This document shows positions 62,577 through 64,000 of a stretch of DNA of 64,000 nucleotides, one piece after another. The first letter of the stretch is position 1. Each line of letters starts with the position of its first letter. Below the pieces are notes generated by a model. It worked only from the letters and a program-made list of their open reading frames with translations, made no database searches and had not been told where the DNA came from. The stretch is taken from contig NZ_DOEH01000016.1 of assembly GCF_003533305.1 (NCBI RefSeq), forward strand, positions 202,608-266,607. The letters run 5' to 3'. A program made the position numbers and the translations under genes. The DNA comes from Providencia sp. Lineage in GTDB: Bacteria > Pseudomonadota > Gammaproteobacteria > Enterobacterales > Enterobacteriaceae.

Positions 62577-63830
62577 ATGAGTCATCAAGATCACAGTCCA
62601 TCAAAGCGCCGCCTTATACAAGGTGCGGCAGCCGTTATGTTGCTTAGTGTCAGCCCATTTGGTTTTGCTGCGAATAGCAGCATCATTGCCGTGCGTATCT
62701 GGCCGGCATCGAGTTATACCCGAGTGACACTCGAATCGAATATTCCTCTGAAATATCGTCAGTTTGTGTTGAATAATCCTGAGCGTATTGTTGTTGATTT
62801 AGAAGGTGTTCAGCTAAATAACGTACTAAAGCAGATGGGCAGCCAAATTCAGTCAAGAGATCCTTACCTTAAATTGGTAAGGGCGGGGCAATTTGATCCA
62901 AAAACAGTTCGTCTTGTTTTTGAAGTCAAAAATAAAGTTAGCCCTCAGTTTTTTACTATGGCACCTGTTTCTGAATTTAAGCACCGACTGGTGATGGATT
63001 TTTATCCAGGAAAGGGAGTTGATACTAGTGATGATCCTTTATTAGCACTTCTTGAAGATTATAATAAAGGCGATCTTGAAGAGAATATGCCTGCGCAGGC
63101 GAAAAAACCAGGTACAGCAGGTAAAGACAGGCCTATTATTATCATGATAGACCCAGGTCATGGTGGTGAAGATCCGGGCGCTATTGGAAAATATAAAACT
63201 CGTGAAAAAGATGTGGTATTACAAATCGCCCGACGTCTTAAGGCCTTGATCGATAAAGATCCAAAAATGCGTGCTTATATGACACGTAATGAAGATGTAT
63301 TTATTCCGCTTAAAGTTAGAGTTGCGAAAGCGAGAAAAATGCAGGCAGATTTGTTTATTTCTGTTCATGCGGATGCTTTTACTAACCGCTCAGCTCATGG
63401 TTCTTCGGTATTTGCACTATCGACTAAAGGTGCGACAAGTAATACTGCGCGCTACCTTGCTCAAACACAAAATGAAGCTGACTTAATTGGTGGTGTGAGC
63501 AAAAGTGGAGATGTTTATCTCGACCATACTATGCTTGATTTAGTACAAACGGCGACAATTAATGATAGTTTGAAGTTTGGTGATGAAGTGATTAAGCGTA
63601 TGGGTAAAGTGAATAAATTGCATAAAAACAAAGTTGACCAAGCAGGATTTGCGGTACTAAAAGCCCCTGAAATTCCATCAATTTTGGTAGAAACTGCATT
63701 TATTAGCAATTTAGAGGAAGAACGAAAGTTAAAAACAGCTAAGTTCCAACAGCAAATGGCTGAATCAATTTTCCAAGGTATAAAAGCATATTTTCGTAAT
63801 GGTGGGGAGTTGGCGATTAGAAATGGATAA
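62577..63830 (+). CDS. amiC: N-acetylmuramoyl-L-alanine amidase AmiC
   Basis: AmiC splits septal peptidoglycan during daughter-cell separation, activated by NlpD. With the ATG at 62577 ([16 protein letters not shown]) it has 417 residues, exactly as in E. coli. The signal peptide keeps the twin arginine (Arg11-Arg12), so Tat export is expected. An AMIN domain ([19 protein letters not shown]) is followed by the Amidase_3 domain with zinc ligands in [12 protein letters not shown], the Glu in TREKDVV and HADAF, and the catalytic Glu in LVETAFIS. It is divergent from argA. Confidence 0.97.
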   Translation: MSHQDHSPSKRRLIQGAAAVMLLSVSPFGFAANSSIIAVRIWPASSYTRVTLESNIPLKYRQFVLNNPERIVVDLEGVQLNNVLKQMGSQIQSRDPYLKLVRAGQFDPKTVRLVFEVKNKVSPQFFTMAPVSEFKHRLVMDFYPGKGVDTSDDPLLALLEDYNKGDLEENMPAQAKKPGTAGKDRPIIIMIDPGHGGEDPGAIGKYKTREKDVVLQIARRLKALIDKDPKMRAYMTRNEDVFIPLKVRVAKARKMQADLFISVHADAFTNRSAHGSSVFALSTKGATSNTARYLAQTQNEADLIGGVSKSGDVYLDHTMLDLVQTATINDSLKFGDEVIKRMGKVNKLHKNKVDQAGFAVLKAPEIPSILVETAFISNLEEERKLKTAKFQQQMAESIFQGIKAYFRNGGELAIRNG

Positions 63831-63872
63831 TGTTTAGCGAAAGTAATATGCGTTTAATAACTAAATTTAAAT

Positions 63873-63910
63873 AGGTGACAAGCTAAATAGTGAGTCGCCT
63901 TTTTTGTTTT
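63873..63910 (+). terminator. Rho-independent terminator of amiC
   Basis: AGGTGAC (63873-63879) pairs with GTCGCCT (63894-63900, one G-U pair) and is followed by TTTTTGTTTT. Confidence 0.8.
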
Positions 63911-63979
63911 AGATATTAAATTTTAGAATAAGTTTGGATTTTTGAATTAACTGAGATTGATACAAATAGAAAAAAATAT

Positions 63980-64000
63980 TGGTTGCGGGGGCCGGATTTG
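63980..64000 (-). tRNA. 3' end of an initiator tRNA-fMet, cut by the window edge
   Basis: The last 21 bases, read on the minus strand, are CAAATCCGGCCCCCGCAACCA, identical to the 3' end of E. coli initiator tRNA: the end of the T loop, the T-stem 3' strand, the acceptor 3' strand, the discriminator A and an encoded CCA. An A+T-rich TATTTTTTT follows on that strand, fitting a terminator. E. coli has its metZWV initiator tRNA genes close to amiC. Confidence 0.93.

Overview
The window is a piece of a low-GC (by eye about 40%) gammaproteobacterial chromosome. Almost every gene is an ortholog of an Escherichia coli K-12 core gene. Together with ERIC-type intergenic repeats this points to the Enterobacterales, and the A+T-rich codons suggest a Providencia/Proteus-like member of the Morganellaceae; that last step is inference. 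I see no prophage, transposase, CRISPR array or recognisable defence system, and no evidence of an undescribed multi-gene system. The interest lies in regulatory and repeat structure and in a few divergent genes.

Layout. (1) 1-21770 matches the E. coli 69-min region: 3'-part of glnE, hldE, an inserted triheme cytochrome c peroxidase gene with an FNR box, ubiK, FMN riboswitch-ribB, ygiD, ygiC-ygiB-tolC, nudF, cpdA-yqiA-parE-parC, plsC, ftsP. The E. coli gene yqiB is missing between nudF and cpdA, where an ERIC element sits. (2) A LysE-family exporter gene lies at the first synteny junction. (3) 22638-41264 matches the 1-min region: folA, then the leftward cluster lptD-surA-pdxA-rsmA-apaG-apaH, djlA, rluA, rapA, polB, and thiBPQ under a TPP riboswitch. 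The ara genes and yabI found between polB and thiQ in E. coli are absent. (4) 41384-64000 matches the 64-min region: rppH-ptsP, lgt, thyA, the pseudopilin-like genes ppdA-ppdB-ygdB-ppdC, recC-ptrA-recB-recD, an unrecognised acidic protein gene, argA with a tandem ARG box, amiC, and the 3' end of an initiator tRNA cut by the window edge.

How the genes work together. Envelope building is strongly represented: LPS core heptose (HldE), LPS transport (LptD) and its chaperone (SurA), lipoprotein maturation (Lgt), phospholipid synthesis (PlsC), septal peptidoglycan splitting (AmiC, FtsP) and efflux (TolC). DNA maintenance is the second theme: topoisomerase IV, DNA polymerase II, RecBCD. Vitamin and cofactor supply (ribB, thiBPQ, pdxA, folA, thyA) is controlled partly by two riboswitches. 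Arginine and nitrogen control are present through argA/ArgR, glnE and the nitrogen-branch PTS enzyme PtsP.

The most unusual readings are: an FtsP/SufI signal peptide without its twin arginines, while AmiC keeps them; a complete predicted translational switch for the TPP riboswitch; an ERIC element touching the rluA start codon; three 22-bp repeats at the polB 3' end; a pair of LacI-type palindromes 52 bp apart upstream of the pseudopilin genes; and a ThyA of the 283-residue Vibrio/Pasteurella type instead of the E. coli type.
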